Assembly (NCBI GenBank): GCA_029255685.2
Contig: CM055312.2
Location: forward strand, 25,390,203 to 25,454,202
DNA: 64,000 nucleotides
Reading direction: 5' to 3'
DNA from: Silene conica
Taxonomy: Eukaryota > Streptophyta > Magnoliopsida > Caryophyllales > Caryophyllaceae
Each line of letters opens with the position of its first letter. Position 1 is the first letter of the stretch. A program made the position numbers and the translations under genes. Below are positions 46,374-58,684 of this stretch, one piece after another. Below the pieces are notes generated by a model. That model was given only the letters and a program-made list of their open reading frames with translations, was not told the DNA's origin and made no database searches.

Positions 46374-49300
46374 CTATGTTGTCATCCGTAGCGATCTTAT
46401 CAATGAAAATCTCCTTTTGCTCCACGTATCTCTGATTAGATAAGCTTTCCGTTGTACATGCCTAGCCTTGTTGCTAGACTTATGCTCCTTAGCTTGGAAG
46501 ATGGCACCTTTATTATCACAATAAACGGTGATTGGGTCATTCGAACTAGGCACTACTGATAGTCCTTGTAAGAATTGACGCATCCATATTGCTTCCTTAG
46601 CTGCTTCTGAGGCGGCATAGTACTCGGACTCAGTCGTAGAATCTGCTGTAACACTCTGTTTAGAACTTTTCCAGCTGACAGCAGCGCCATTAAGAGTAAA
46701 ACCGAATCCAGACTGAGATTTCGAGTCATCTCGATCCGTTTGGAAGCTAGCATCTGCGTAACCCGTGACGCAGAGCGTTGAGTCGCCTCCATAAGTCAAT
46801 CCCCAATCTTTAGTCATACGTAGGTACTTAAGAATGTTTTTCACGGCCATCCAGTGTTGTTCACCTGGATGAGCTTAGAATCGACTTGTCATACTCAATG
46901 CATATGCAACGTCAGGACGTGTGCATATCATGACATACATGATCGATCCTATTGCCCAGGCATAAGGAATCCGACTCATGCGCTCTTTCTCTTCCAATGA
47001 ATTAGCTTCTTGAGTCTTGCTCAAGTGAAGCCCAGGAGTCATAGGAAGGAACCCCTTCTTGGAGTTCGTCATGCTGAATCTCTCTAGAATCTTATCTATA
47101 TAAGACTCTTGACTGAGAGACAACATCCGTCGTGATCTATCCCTGTAGATACGGATGCCCAAAATTCTTTGTGCCTCTCCCAGATCTTTCATCTGGAAAT
47201 GGTTTTTCAACCATGCTTTAACCGAAGATAAGAGAGGTATGTCATTCCCAATCAAGAGTATGTTGTCGACATACAGTACTAGGAATACAATCTTGCTCCC
47301 ACTCGACTTTATATAGAGACATGGTTCCTCGACTGATCGAACGAATCCATTCTCTTTTATCACTTGGTCGAAGCGATGATTCCAACTCCGCGATGCTTGC
47401 TTAAGTCCATAGATGGAACGCTTAAGCTTGCAAACCTTCTTAGGATGTTCTGGATCAATAAAACCCTCGGGTTGTACCATGTACAACTCTTCCTCCAAAT
47501 AACCGTTTAAGAAGGGGTTTTAACGTCCATTTGCCATATTTCATAGTCATGAAATGCGGCTATCGCTAAGATAATCCGAATGGAACGTAGCATGACTACG
47601 GGTGCAAAGATCTCATCGTAGTGCAAGCCTGGCACTTGGGTGAAACCTTTAGCAACTAGTCTTGCCTTATGGATGTCTTGTTTACCTTCCACGACATGCT
47701 TTATTTTGTAAAGCCATTTGCATTGAAGGGGACGCACCTTTGCAGGTAGGTCCACAAGATCCCACACGTCGTTCTCATACATGGAGTCCATCTCGGATTG
47801 CGTGGCTTCTAGCCATAACTTTGAGTCAGAACTAGTCATGGCACCTTTATAGGTTGAGGGTTCATTACCCTCTAGAAGTAAGACGTCATCCATATCATGT
47901 TCCTCGACCATACCAATGTATCTGTCCGGAGGAATGGAGACTCTTCCCGACCTCCTAGGTTCCTCAGGAATATCTACCGCAGCCTCGGTTGAAGGAACTG
48001 TTTCCTCCAATGGTTGCTCGGTAGTTGGTTCTTGAACCTCCGATAAGTCGAAGGTTCTATTACTCGACTTGTTCTCGAGAAATTCTTTCTCAAGGAACGT
48101 CGCACTAGCCGCAACAAAAACTCGTTGTTCGGTTGGCGAGTAGAAGTAATGACCAAAAGTTCCCTTTGGATAGCCTATAAAGTATGTCTTGACCGATCGC
48201 GGGCCGAGCTTATCCTCGTGTCTCCACTTGACATAAGCCTCGCAGCCCCAAACCCGAATAAAGGACAAGTTAGGGACCGTTCCCTTCCATAATTCGTATG
48301 GAGACTTGTCAACAGCTTTAGACGGACTTCGGTTAAGTATTAGAGCGGCCGACAAAAGAGCATAGCCCCACAATGAATCAGGCACAACGGTGTGACTCAT
48401 CATGGATCGAACCATATCAAGTAAAGTTCGATTTCTCCGTTCGGACACACCATTTAATTGTGGTGTTCCAGGTGGAGTCAACTGCAGCACGATGCCACAG
48501 TCTTTAAGGTGTTGATCAAACTCGTGTGAAAGATACTCACCACCACGATCAGAACGTAGTTCTTTAATCTTTCTTCCCAGCTGGTTCTGTACCCGATTAT
48601 GGTATTCTTTGAACTTGTCAAAGGATTCACTTTTGTGCTTCATTAAGTAGACATAGCCATATCTACTCAAATCATCCGTGAAAGTGATGAAATACCTATA
48701 GCCTTCTCGTGCGTTGATCGACATAGGGCCACATACGTCCGTATGTATGAGTCCTAATAGGTCGGCAGCGCGCATTCCAACACCTTTGAAGGAAATACGA
48801 GTCATCTTACCGATGAGACATGATTCACACGTGCCATATGATTCGAAATCAAAGGGCGAGATAGCTCCATTCTGTATGAGCTGTTTCACGCGTTTCTCAT
48901 TTATGTGTCCCATACGACAATGCCATAGGTAAGTTTGATCTTTGTCACATACCTTTAATCTCTTATTATTCACATGTAATATTTCGGTGGTTTGATCTAA
49001 AACATAAATTCCATTCATGGAAACTGCCTTGCCATAAATCATATTGTGTAAGGAGAAAATACAGCTATTATTCTTTATTACAAATGAAAAACCAAGTTTG
49101 TCAAGCGCAGAAACTGAAATAATGTTTTTGGACAAACAAGGAACATAATAACAGTTATATAAAGATAACTCGAATCCACTTGGAAGCTGGATTACGTATG
49201 TTCCCCTCGAGATTACAGCAACACGTGCTCCATTCCCGACACGCAGGTCAACCTCACCCTTGATTAGGGGTTCTTGGTTTCGGAGGCCCTGCACATGATT

Positions 49301-50316
49301 ACATAGATGAGAAACACAACCAGTATCAAGTACCCAAGTTCCGTAACTTGCATGGTTAATCTCAATCATGTGAATAAAAGAAGAAGAAGACATACCAACA
49401 GGAGTAACGCGGCCTGCCTTAATGTCCTCACGATACACGGGGCATGAGCGCCTCCAATGCCCAGTCTTGTGGCAATGGTGACATTCCATGCTAGTATCCT
49501 TGCTCTTTGTTTTTCCCTGTGAGTTGCTTGACTCACCTGGCCCACTCTTAGTAAATCCTGACTTCTTAAACTTGGGCTTGCCTACTGTTAGGTCGCCCTG
49601 AGCTTTAGCTTTACCCTTACCCTTACCCTTACTGGAGATCATGAGAACATCTTGCTTCACGCTCCCACTTAATTTCAGATCCTTCTCGGTCTGTACGAGA
49701 AGGGAGTGGAGCTCATGAGGAGTCTTCTTCATGTCATTCATGTAATAGTTGGCCCTAAAGAGGGCGAACCCATCATGAAGTGAATGAAGCATTCGATCAA
49801 CGATTATGTTCTCACTGATCTTGCAGTTTAGGGCCTCCAGTTTCTCGATATTCTCAATCATGTGAAGAATATGTGGGCTAACAGCTTGGCCCTTCTGGAG
49901 TTTCGCCTCAAAGAAGCGACAGGTATGCTCATAAGAAACGATTCTCGGAGCCTTTGAGAATTCGTTAGTGAGCGTGGTGAAAATCTTGTTTCACCATGGG
50001 TTATGAAGCGTCTTTGCAAATTGGATTCCATTGCATAGATGAGTACGTTCTTTATCGCACCCGCTTCCATGACGAAGTCGCTATGAGCGCGAACTTCGTT
50101 AGCTCTAGCTCCAGTTCCTGGGTGTGGCGGAATGGGCTCAGTTAAGTACTTGAGCTTTCCGTCAGCAATGGCAGCATTCCGTAGTGCTGCCTCCCAGTCA
50201 GAGAAGTTTGACCCATCATTCCTCAGTCTAGTAGACTGATTCATGGAGTCCATGAAGGCTTTTAGCCAGGATTCACGTGCTAGCTTGGCACTTGGCATTG
50301 GGTCTTCACCAGCCAT
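46374..50316 (-). pseudogene. copia A gag-pol polyprotein, broken by frameshifts and a stop
   Basis: Gag starts at ATG 50316 (MAGEDPMPSAKL; SWLKAFMDS), shifts frame near 49985, and carries a CCHC knuckle CHHCHKTGHWRRSCP. The protease block is WVLDTGCVSH, where copy B has DTGCGSH. Integrase follows with HCRMGH ... CESC zinc site and catalytic HTDVCGP, RSDRGGEY and SERRNRT. RT reads KARLVAKGFTQ, then a 1-bp deletion near 47508 and a catalytic block YVDN instead of YVDD. RNase H (46374-46850) follows a stop near 46870 and keeps ADSTTESEYYAASEA, but a frameshift near 46430 removes the C-terminus found in copy B. With these lesions, no active polyprotein can be made. Confidence 0.93.
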
Positions 50317-51963
50317 TTAGTTATACAGTAGTTTAATTGAACGTGTTCTAGACTGAAATAAAGATAAAACAAAACCATATAAGCAACTCATTGTTGTGAT
50401 TTAAGTCTATATTAAATTGAATTTAAACTCTTAGACTCATGCATTTATAAAATTGATCTCCCTCAAGAATTATATAAATGATCCCAAGACTCAATTTCCG
50501 TATATTGATAAGCCCACAGTTTGGCTAATTCCACCGTTGGAACTCTTGGTCGATAGATTTCCGTAAATCCTATCTATTAGTCCATCTCAGTCACTGGATA
50601 TTATCGAGTGACCATGATGTTGAGATAAAATAAATCATCTGTTCCCACTTACCCGACGTAGAAGGGGTCATATTATGCCTACCGACGAAGAAGGGATTCA
50701 TGGGAGGCTGATTTATAAAGACTATTCTCAATTTTTGGTTATACGAGGAAGACCCCATCGACTTATATATTATTCATATTAAGTGAACTAAAATCTAGCA
50801 TATTCGTGAATGAATGAAATAAAGTGATGGCTTTGCAATTGACATGTGACATCTGTATTGTCACAGAAAACTAACGCGTAGCCTCTACATGAGTCAGTTT
50901 TCAGGCATGTAATAGGTGGTTTGGTTTTAGGCGGAATATGATGCAAGCTATTATCGATGAAAGCATAAAATAAATGCGATAAACGTAAATAAAAGTCCTA
51001 GTGTGGCCTATCCTACCAAAATAAACATAAAACAACTTGGAATCCACTGTTGGACCCTAGAAGCTTGTCTTGATGTTCCATCTTGGTCCTTGCAGTGGGA
51101 GTGAGCATCCGGTCTCCGTCTTCGGTCTTCACAAAATTACTAATTTAAATTACAAAAGTAGTCCTAGATACATTCTAATTTAAATACAAAAGTAATTACA
51201 TGGCAAAAACCCAAAACGGAGATTCAAGATCTCAAAATTACAAGCAAGATTGTGTCCCATCATTACGGTGACACAATCTTCTAAGGCCACACTAAGTTAC
51301 AACCGTTTGCAAAAAATAAATACGTTATTGAAAGCATTCACAAGGCATTCAACAAGACGATAAATAAAATGCATCAACTAAAACAAAATTCATTCATGAC
51401 ATAATACTGTTATTATGATTAACAAATTTTTACCAAACCACCTTTTAGGATTAAAATTATGTGATTATACCGTTTTAACCACTTTAATTTTAATAAGTTT
51501 ATAATCCTATTATTTTAAACCGTTTTAAAATAATATGTATCAAACGAGGGTGAACCGTTTCACAAAATTAATAATATACTATTTCCGTATATAGTATATT
51601 ACTAAAGGCCATGTGAAAATAAAACATGTTATTTTCGGAAAATAAAAAAAACGAGTCTGTTACAGGGGTGGTCTACCGACCCAATAAACAGGTCTACCGA
51701 CCACCTGACGGATTTTTTTTTTTTTTTTTTTTTTTAAAGCAGAATGGTCGATCGACCCAAAAAACAGGTCGACCGACCACAAAACACGAAACCGAGTTTC
51801 TGAACACGCTTTCTCACAAAAGATAAACTGTCGAAACAGAAAAACACGCAGGAGGCGGTCGACCGACCGCAACGGGGGGTCGATCGACCGACTTAGCGGC
51901 AGAAGACGATTTTTCAGGTTTTAAAACTTACGAAAAACACAAAGGTAAAATTTTCATGGCCTG
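50317..51963 (-). other. leader of copia A between PBS and gag
   Basis: About 1.65 kb of non-coding transcribed leader, unusually long for copia. It contains GGTCGACC-type motifs (51655-51905) and a T22-type run. No gene. Confidence 0.6.
51655..51905 (-). repeat. paired GGTCGACC/GGTCTACC motifs in the copia leader
   Basis: Three pairs: GGTCTACCGACCC with GGTCTACCGACC; GGTCGATCGACCC with GGTCGACCGACC; and GGTCGACCGACC with GGTCGATCGACCGAC. Each pair is 15-30 bases apart, with a T22-type run between the first two. The same word occurs in the gypsy-type LTRs at 21883, 32556, 33117 and 44318. Confidence 0.8.
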
Positions 51964-51975
51964 GCTCTGATACCA
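51964..51975 (-). other. primer binding site of copia A
   Basis: TGGTATCAGAGC on the minus strand, complementary to initiator tRNA-Met, two bases from the end of the 5' LTR. Confidence 0.92.
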
Positions 51976-51977
51976 CT

Positions 51978-52981
51978 TGTGAGGAATAAAGCATGTATTC
52001 GCCCCAAACTTGCAGGATTATAATGAAACATACAATTGTGATTATAGTCATAAGTTAATTAAATGCATGAAAAAGAAATCAACCTTTGGTCCTTTGTGCT
52101 TATGGCCTAAGAACAGGAATTAAAGTAAATTCCCTCCTATAACTTGCACCCAAGACTTGATTGAGATGATGTCGCGTGTGCTAGAAAATACTCTCCAATT
52201 GCCTTGCAATATGGGGAGAGCCTTATGAGGTTTTAGATGTGAGATCTGAGTTTTGGGAAAAAGATGTTCTCAAAACCCTAATTATTCTTGAGATCTGTTT
52301 TAATCAGTAAAACAATCAGTAGTCTCACAAAAGGAGAAGTTCTCTCCTTTTTTAATACTTGGCCGGCCGAGATTGGGCTTGGGTAGGAGTGGGCTTTCCA
52401 CTCTTACCTTATTCCAATGCATGATTCGACCCATTTTGCTAAAATATAATTTGCGGGTATTTATTATAAATCGCACACATGTTATCAGATATTAATGCAG
52501 TCGATATATTAATAATGGTCTGATAAAATACGATATTGTATAATTGGCCAAATTAATATAACTGTTTATATTAATACGCAAATTCAATATTGAATTAAAT
52601 ATAACTGCTTGTATTTAATTTTACGAATTAATCATGTAATCCGCATTAGCTAAAATTATTTAATCCGTATTAAATAATAATCTCAACATCTCATTGACTA
52701 ATTTAATAGTCAATACCTCTGACTAACTGTTTAGTCATATCCGGCATAAATGTGACTGTATTTTCATACCTTCACATCTCTCAAACGTGTCCTATAGGTG
52801 TGACGTATAGGGACCAGTTGATCACCGCCATCCGTATGACAATAACGTCAAACTTATCTAGCAAGCCAACCGTTATTGATAAACGTGGATCAACTGATAA
52901 TAATACAAAAGTATGCCCTTGTGATCCTTTAAGAGATTTAGTAAGTCATTGTACTAACTGTCAAGGACACCAGCCCCAACA
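51978..52981 (-). repeat. shared LTR (5' LTR of copia A, 3' LTR of copia B), 1004 bp
   Basis: Plus-strand TGTGAGGAATAAAGC ... CAGCCCCAACA; on the element strand it starts TGTTGGGG and ends CCTCACA. The PBS of A lies on one side and the polypurine tract of B (AAGTGGGAGAT on the minus strand, at 52982-52992) on the other. Confidence 0.92.
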
Positions 52982-53844
52982 ATCTCCCACTTGTCCGTAC
53001 AAGGGTATGTGCAATGACGTTATCACACTACATGTGGAGGACACAAGTCTCCAACAAACTCCCACTTGTCCGTACAAGTGTAGGTGCGATAACCGAATCT
53101 CATATCCTTTTAAAATTTCTCTCACTCAATGTAAGACAATTTGCAAATCCGCATTCGCAAAGGTCGTATCTCACAAGCGATCTGTATCAAGAGTGGTTTC
53201 CCCGACTAGAGAGTAACTTAACTGATAAAACGAATCTGTATTCGAGCATGGCCATGCATTTCAGTTACTACTCCTCGAGTGGCCCTGAGAAATGATAAAA
53301 TCCTGATAAGGGTTTGGATATTTCCCTCAACTCGAATCCTGCCGATATCGCGCAGCATGAAATAACCCAGAAAAAATCCTCTTGGCCCCTGTTACGGTGA
53401 CCGTGGGAAAGAAACCAAAGTTACCCAAAATCTGCCTTAATCTCAAGAGACAGTTGAAAGTCAAAAGACTCGACTCTAAGGAACACTATGGAGGTCCTAT
53501 CCACGACCCGGCACCCAATGTTATAAAACATTTAGGACTCCATAACGTTGTCACGGGGTGTCCTACGAGATATCCGTATAACTCGCCTTTGTGATTGGTC
53601 AGTCAGCCGCGTGACTTATGGCTCGTTGAACCCACCATCAACCAACGTCACAAAATGATTACCTGAGTTATCAGCTCAAGTGGGTAATCAAGGACCAAAA
53701 CGATGTAATGTTAATCAGTTCACTTTGTGGTGTTCAAAATTGGCGTACAATTCCACATGAAAAACAAAACATTTTATATCATAACAATAAGGTTGAATAG
53801 AGTACACGAGAAAATGAATTATTACATGAATTCATAAAAGAGTA

Positions 53845-56800
53845 CTACAACTTAGGAACACATCTAATTCCCATGGAATGAATGTGTCCTTCATGCTTAT
53901 CACGTGGTAATGCTTTTGTGAGAGGATCAGCTATGTTGTCATCCGTAGCGATCTTATCAATAAATATCTCCTTTTGCTCCACGTAATCTCTGATTAGATG
54001 AGCTTTCCGTTGTACATGTCTAGCTTTGTTGCTAGACTTATGCTCCTTAGCTTGGAAGATGGCACCTTTATTGTCACAATAAACGGTGATCGGGTCATTC
54101 GAACTAGGTACTACCGTGAGTCCTTGTAAGAATTGACGCATCCATATTGCTTCCTTAGCTGCTTCCGAGGCGGCATAGTACTCGGACTCAGTCGTAGAAT
54201 CTGCTGTAACACTCTGTTTAGAACTTTTCCAGCTGACAGCAGCGCCATTAAGAGTAAAACCGAATCCAGACTGAGATTTCGAGTCATCTCGATCCGTTTG
54301 GAAGCTAGCATCTGCGTAACCCGTGGCGCAGAGCGTCGAGTCGCCTCCGTAAGTCAATCCCCAATCTTTAGTCCTCCGTAGGTACTTAAGAATGTTTTTC
54401 ACGGCCATCCAGTGTTGTTCACCTGGATGAGCATGGAATCGACTTGTCATACTCAATGCATATGCAACGTCAGGACCTGTGCATATCATGGCATACATGA
54501 TCGATCCTATTGCCGAGGCATAAGGAATCCGACTCATGCGCTCTTTCTCTTCCAATGACTTAGCTTCTTGAGTCTTGCTCAAGTGAAGCCCAGGAGTCAT
54601 AGGGAGGAACCCCTTCTTGGAGTTCGTCATTCTGAATCTCTCTAGAATCTTATCTATATAAGACTCCTGACTGAGAGACAACATCCGTCATGATCTATCC
54701 CTGTAGATACGGATGCCCAAAATTCTTTGTGCCTCTCCCAGATCTTTCATCTGGAAATGGTTTTTCAACCATGCTTTAACCGAAGATAAGAGAGGTATGT
54801 CATTCGCAATCAAGAGTATGTCGTCGGCATACAGTACTAGGAATACAATCTTGCTCCCACTCGACTTGATATAGAGACATGGTTCCTCGACTGATCGAAC
54901 GAATCCATTCTCTTTTATCACTTGGTCGAAGCGATGATTCCAACTCCGTGATACTTGCTTAAGTCCATAGATGAAACGCTTAAGCTTGCAAACCTTCTTA
55001 GGATGTTCTGGATCAATAAAACCCTCGGGTTGTACCATGTACAACTCTTCCTCCAAATAACCGTTTAAGAAGGCGGTTTTAACGTCCATTTGCCATATTT
55101 CATAGTCATGAAATGCGGCTATCGCTAAGATAATCCGAATGGAACGTAGCATGACTACGGGTGCAAAGATCTCATCGTAGTGCAAGCCTGGCACTTGGGT
55201 GAAACCTTTAGCAACTAGTCTTGCCTTATGGATGTCTTGTTTACCTTCCACGGCATGCTTTATTTTTTAAAGCCATTTGCATTGAAGGGGACACACCTTT
55301 GCAGGTATGTCCACAAGATCCCACACGTTGTTCTCATACATGGAGTCCATCTCGGATTGCATGGCTTCTAGCCATAGTTTTGAGTCAGAACTGGTAATGG
55401 CACCTTTATAGGTTGTGGGTTCATTACCCTCTAGGAGTAAGACGTCATCCATATCATGTTCCTCGACCATACCAATGTATCTGTCCGGAGGAATGGAGAC
55501 TCTTCCCGACCTCCTAGGTTCCTCAGGAATATCTACCGCAGCCTCGGTTGAAGGAACTGTTTCCTCCAATGGTTGCTCGGTAGTTGGTTCTTGAACCTCT
55601 GATAAATCGAAGGTTCTATTACTCGACTTGTTCTCGAGAAATTCTTTCTCTAAGAACGTCGCACTAGCCGCAACAAAAACACGTTGTTCGGTTGGCGAGT
55701 AGAAGTAATGACCAAAAGTTCCCTTTGGATAGCCTATAAAGTATGTTTTGACCGATCGCGGGCCGAGCTTATCCTCGTGTCTCCACTTGACATAAGCCTC
55801 GCAGCCCCAAACCCGAATAAAGGACAAGTTAGGGACCGTTCCCTTCCATAATTCGTATGGAGTCTTGTCAACAGCTTTAGACGGACTTCGGTTAAGTATT
55901 AGAGCGGCCGACAAAAGAGCATAGCCCCACAATGAATCAGGCACGACGGTGTGACTCATCATGGATCGAACCATATCGAGTAGAGTTCGATTTCTCCGTT
56001 CGGACACACTATTTAATTGTGGTGTTCTAGGTGGAGATAACTGTAGCACGATGCCACAGTCTTTAAGGTGTTGATCAAACTCGTGTGAAAGATACTCACC
56101 ACCACGATCAGAACGTAGTGCTTTAATCTTTCTACCCAGCTGGTTCTGTACCCGATTCTGGTATTCTTTGAACTTGTCAAAGGATTCACTTTTTTGCTTC
56201 ATTAAGTAGACATAGCCATATCTACTCAAATCATCCGTGAAGATGAAATACCTATAGCCTTCTCGTGCGTTGATCGACATAGGGCCACATACGTCCGTAT
56301 GTATGAGTCCTAATAGGTCGGCAGCGCGCATTCCAACACCTTTGAAGGAAATACGAGTCATCTTACCGATGAGACATGATTCACACGTGCCATATGATTC
56401 GAAATCAAAGGGCGAGATAGCTCCATTCTGTATGAGCTGTTTCACGCGTTTCTCATTTATGTGTCCCATACGACAATGCCATAGGTAAGTTTGATCTTTG
56501 TCACCTACCTTTAATCTCTTATTATTCACATGTAATATTTCGGTGATTTGATCTAAAACATAAATTCCATTCATGGAAACTTCCTTGCCATAAATCATAT
56601 TGTGTAAGGAGAAAATACAACTATTATTCTCTATTACAAATGAAAAACCGAGTTTGTCAAGCGCAGAAACTGAAATAATGTTTTTGGACAAACAAGGAAC
56701 ATAATAACAGTTATATAAAGATAACTCGAATCCACTTGGAAGCTGGATTACGTATGTTCCCCTCGAGATTGCAGCAACACGTGCTCCATTCCCGACACGC

Positions 56801-57387
56801 AGGTCAACCTCACCCTTGATTAGGGGTTCTTGGTTTCGGAGGCCCTGCACATGATTACATAGATGAGAACCACAACCAGTATCTAGTACCCAAGTTCCGT
56901 AACTTGCATGGTTAATCTCAATCATGTGAATAAAAGAAGAAGAAGACATACCAACAGGAGTAACGCGGCCTGCCTTAATGTCCTCACGATACACGGGGCA
57001 TGAGCGCCTCCAATGCCCAGTCTTGTGGCAATGGTGACATTCCATGCTAGTATCCTTGCTCTTTGTTTTGCCCTGTGACTTGCTTGACTCACCTGACCCA
57101 CTCTTAGTAAATCCTGACTTCTTAAACTTGGGCTTGCCTACTGTTAGGTCGCCCTGAGCTTTAGCTTTACCCTTCCCCTTACCCTTACTGGAGATCATGA
57201 GAACATCTTGCTTCACGCTCCCACTTAATTTCAGATCCTTCTCGGTCTGTACGAGAAGGGAGTGGAGCTCATGAGGAGTCTTCTTCATGTCGTTCATGTA
57301 ATAGTTGGCCCTGAAGAGGGCGAACCCATCATGAAGCGAATGAAGCATTCGATCAACGATTATGTTCTCACTGATCTTGCAGTTTAG
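53845..57387 (-). pseudogene. copia B gag(partial)-pol polyprotein with stops
   Basis: From 57387: C-terminal gag, knuckle CHHCHKTGHWRRSCP, protease DTGCGSH (canonical), and integrase with the same zinc site and acidic residues as A but one threonine lost in FIFTDD. RT starts normally but a TAA interrupts at about 55266. The catalytic block reads YADD, and a TGA interrupts at about 54687. RNase H and the C-terminus are complete (ADPLTKALPRDKHEGH, ending CVPKL). The lesions differ from those of copy A, so the two copies decayed independently after duplication. Confidence 0.93.
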
Positions 57388-58670
57388 TGTTGGGAAATGT
57401 GTCCTCAACAATAGTGCGATCACATAATTAAATCTCATGACGAGAATGCGCAAGGGATGATACGAATTATTAGTCAACTGACCAACATTAATCGGTAATG
57501 ATTGGCTAGCTAGAGTTTGACATTACTGTCGTATGACGGTGATGGTCAGTTGATCCCTTTAGGTCACACCTTTAGGACAATTCCCTTAATTGTTAAAGTG
57601 ATCAAGTGTATATTGATACGATTTGATCATATTCCTTAAACTCGTATATCGAGAAATTAGAGGTTAAATCTTAATGTAAGATTTTTGTTTAAAATTGAAA
57701 CGTGTCAATTGTTAAACAATAAACGATATTTTATAATATCAAAATTAGAATGAACCGGGTTGTAATTAATGCAAAGGTTGTAGATCGTATTGACGATTAT
57801 TATTTTATATTGGTAATTACGAATTACTTGTCAACTTGATAAATGTGATTTATTTATTTTATACATGATATTTATTTGATAAATATGTATATTTAAATTA
57901 AATCAATTGTATATTTTACAATGTGACATATTGTATGTCACATGACATACAATTATAAGATTGACAAAAGATAAAATTAAGTCCATATTATGGCTTATGT
58001 TAGACGGTTTGGGTGAGTGGTTAAGGAGTGATTATGCTTCTTAAATAACACTCTTTAAATGTTCATCATTAGGGTGCTCTTGTAAATAGTACCTAGAGCC
58101 ACCCTAAGAGCATTGAAAAGAGGAAATGTTCCCTCTTACTACTACCCATACCCGGCCACCCAATTGCCAAGACAACCCCTTAAAAGCTTGTGTGAGAGCT
58201 CATAAGACAAGCTAGTTCTAATTTGCATATTTTTCTAAGTGTGTAGAAAACTCAAAAACTCTCAAAACCTAGCTGAGATACACTAAGTGTAAGAGAGATT
58301 TTATAACCTCAAAAACACATATTATAAAGATAATATCAACATACTAGTAGTAGTATTGTATTTATACTCTAATAAGAGTGATTAGAGTTATTAAGGAAGA
58401 AACCGATTCTTTGTCTAGCACTAATAAGGGTTCGGTTGGTTAAGGGCTTGTCTTGGTGCATCCGAAGGAGGTATTCTATATTGGGTACTCGGAGGATCAT
58501 CCTTGCATTTTATTGGACCGTGTGTAAGGGTTCATTTTCTCCTCTTTCCGCATATAGTAGCATGCATAAGATCTAATAAACGAGTTTATTAATATGTTAA
58601 TTAAAAGTTAATTAAAGGGTTTTGTTAGTATGACTAAAATTTGTTTATGAGCAACTAGTTAAACCTAACA
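57388..58670 (+). repeat. 5' LTR of element C, 1283 bp
   Basis: Starts TGTTGGGAAATG, ends AACCTAACA, and is followed two bases on by the PBS. It begins inside gag of copia B. The preceding TTTAG (57383-57387) should reappear beyond the right end of element C, outside the window. Confidence 0.9.
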
Positions 58671-58672
58671 AT

Positions 58673-58684
58673 TGGTATCAGAGC
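58673..58684 (+). other. primer binding site of element C
   Basis: TGGTATCAGAGC, complementary to initiator tRNA-Met, directly after the LTR. Confidence 0.93.

Larger units (their letters stand above)
45248..52981 (-). mobile_element. Ty1/copia element A, complete outline but inactive
   Basis: Minus orientation. The 3' LTR is 45248-46231 and the 5' LTR 51978-52981, with PBS 51964-51975, a leader of about 1.65 kb and one gag-pol region 46374-50316. The right LTR is also the 3' LTR of element B, so A and B form a tandem that shares an LTR. About 827 bp around the left LTR end and polypurine tract are deleted compared with the right copy. The LTRs differ by roughly ten changes over 980 bp by eye. 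Confidence 0.9.
51978..57387 (-). mobile_element. Ty1/copia element B, 5' end cut off by element C
   Basis: Same family as A, over 95% alike by eye. It consists of the shared LTR, a 3' UTR of about 860 bp (52982-53844, with two CTCCCACTTGTCCGTACAAG repeats), and pol plus part of gag. At 57387 gag is interrupted by the LTR of element C, and its own 5' LTR is not in the window. Confidence 0.9.

Noticed and set aside
53014..53594. several 70-150 codon plus-strand frames in 52752-53594
   Set aside because: They fall in the shared copia LTR and 3' UTR, antisense to the element, and have no domains.
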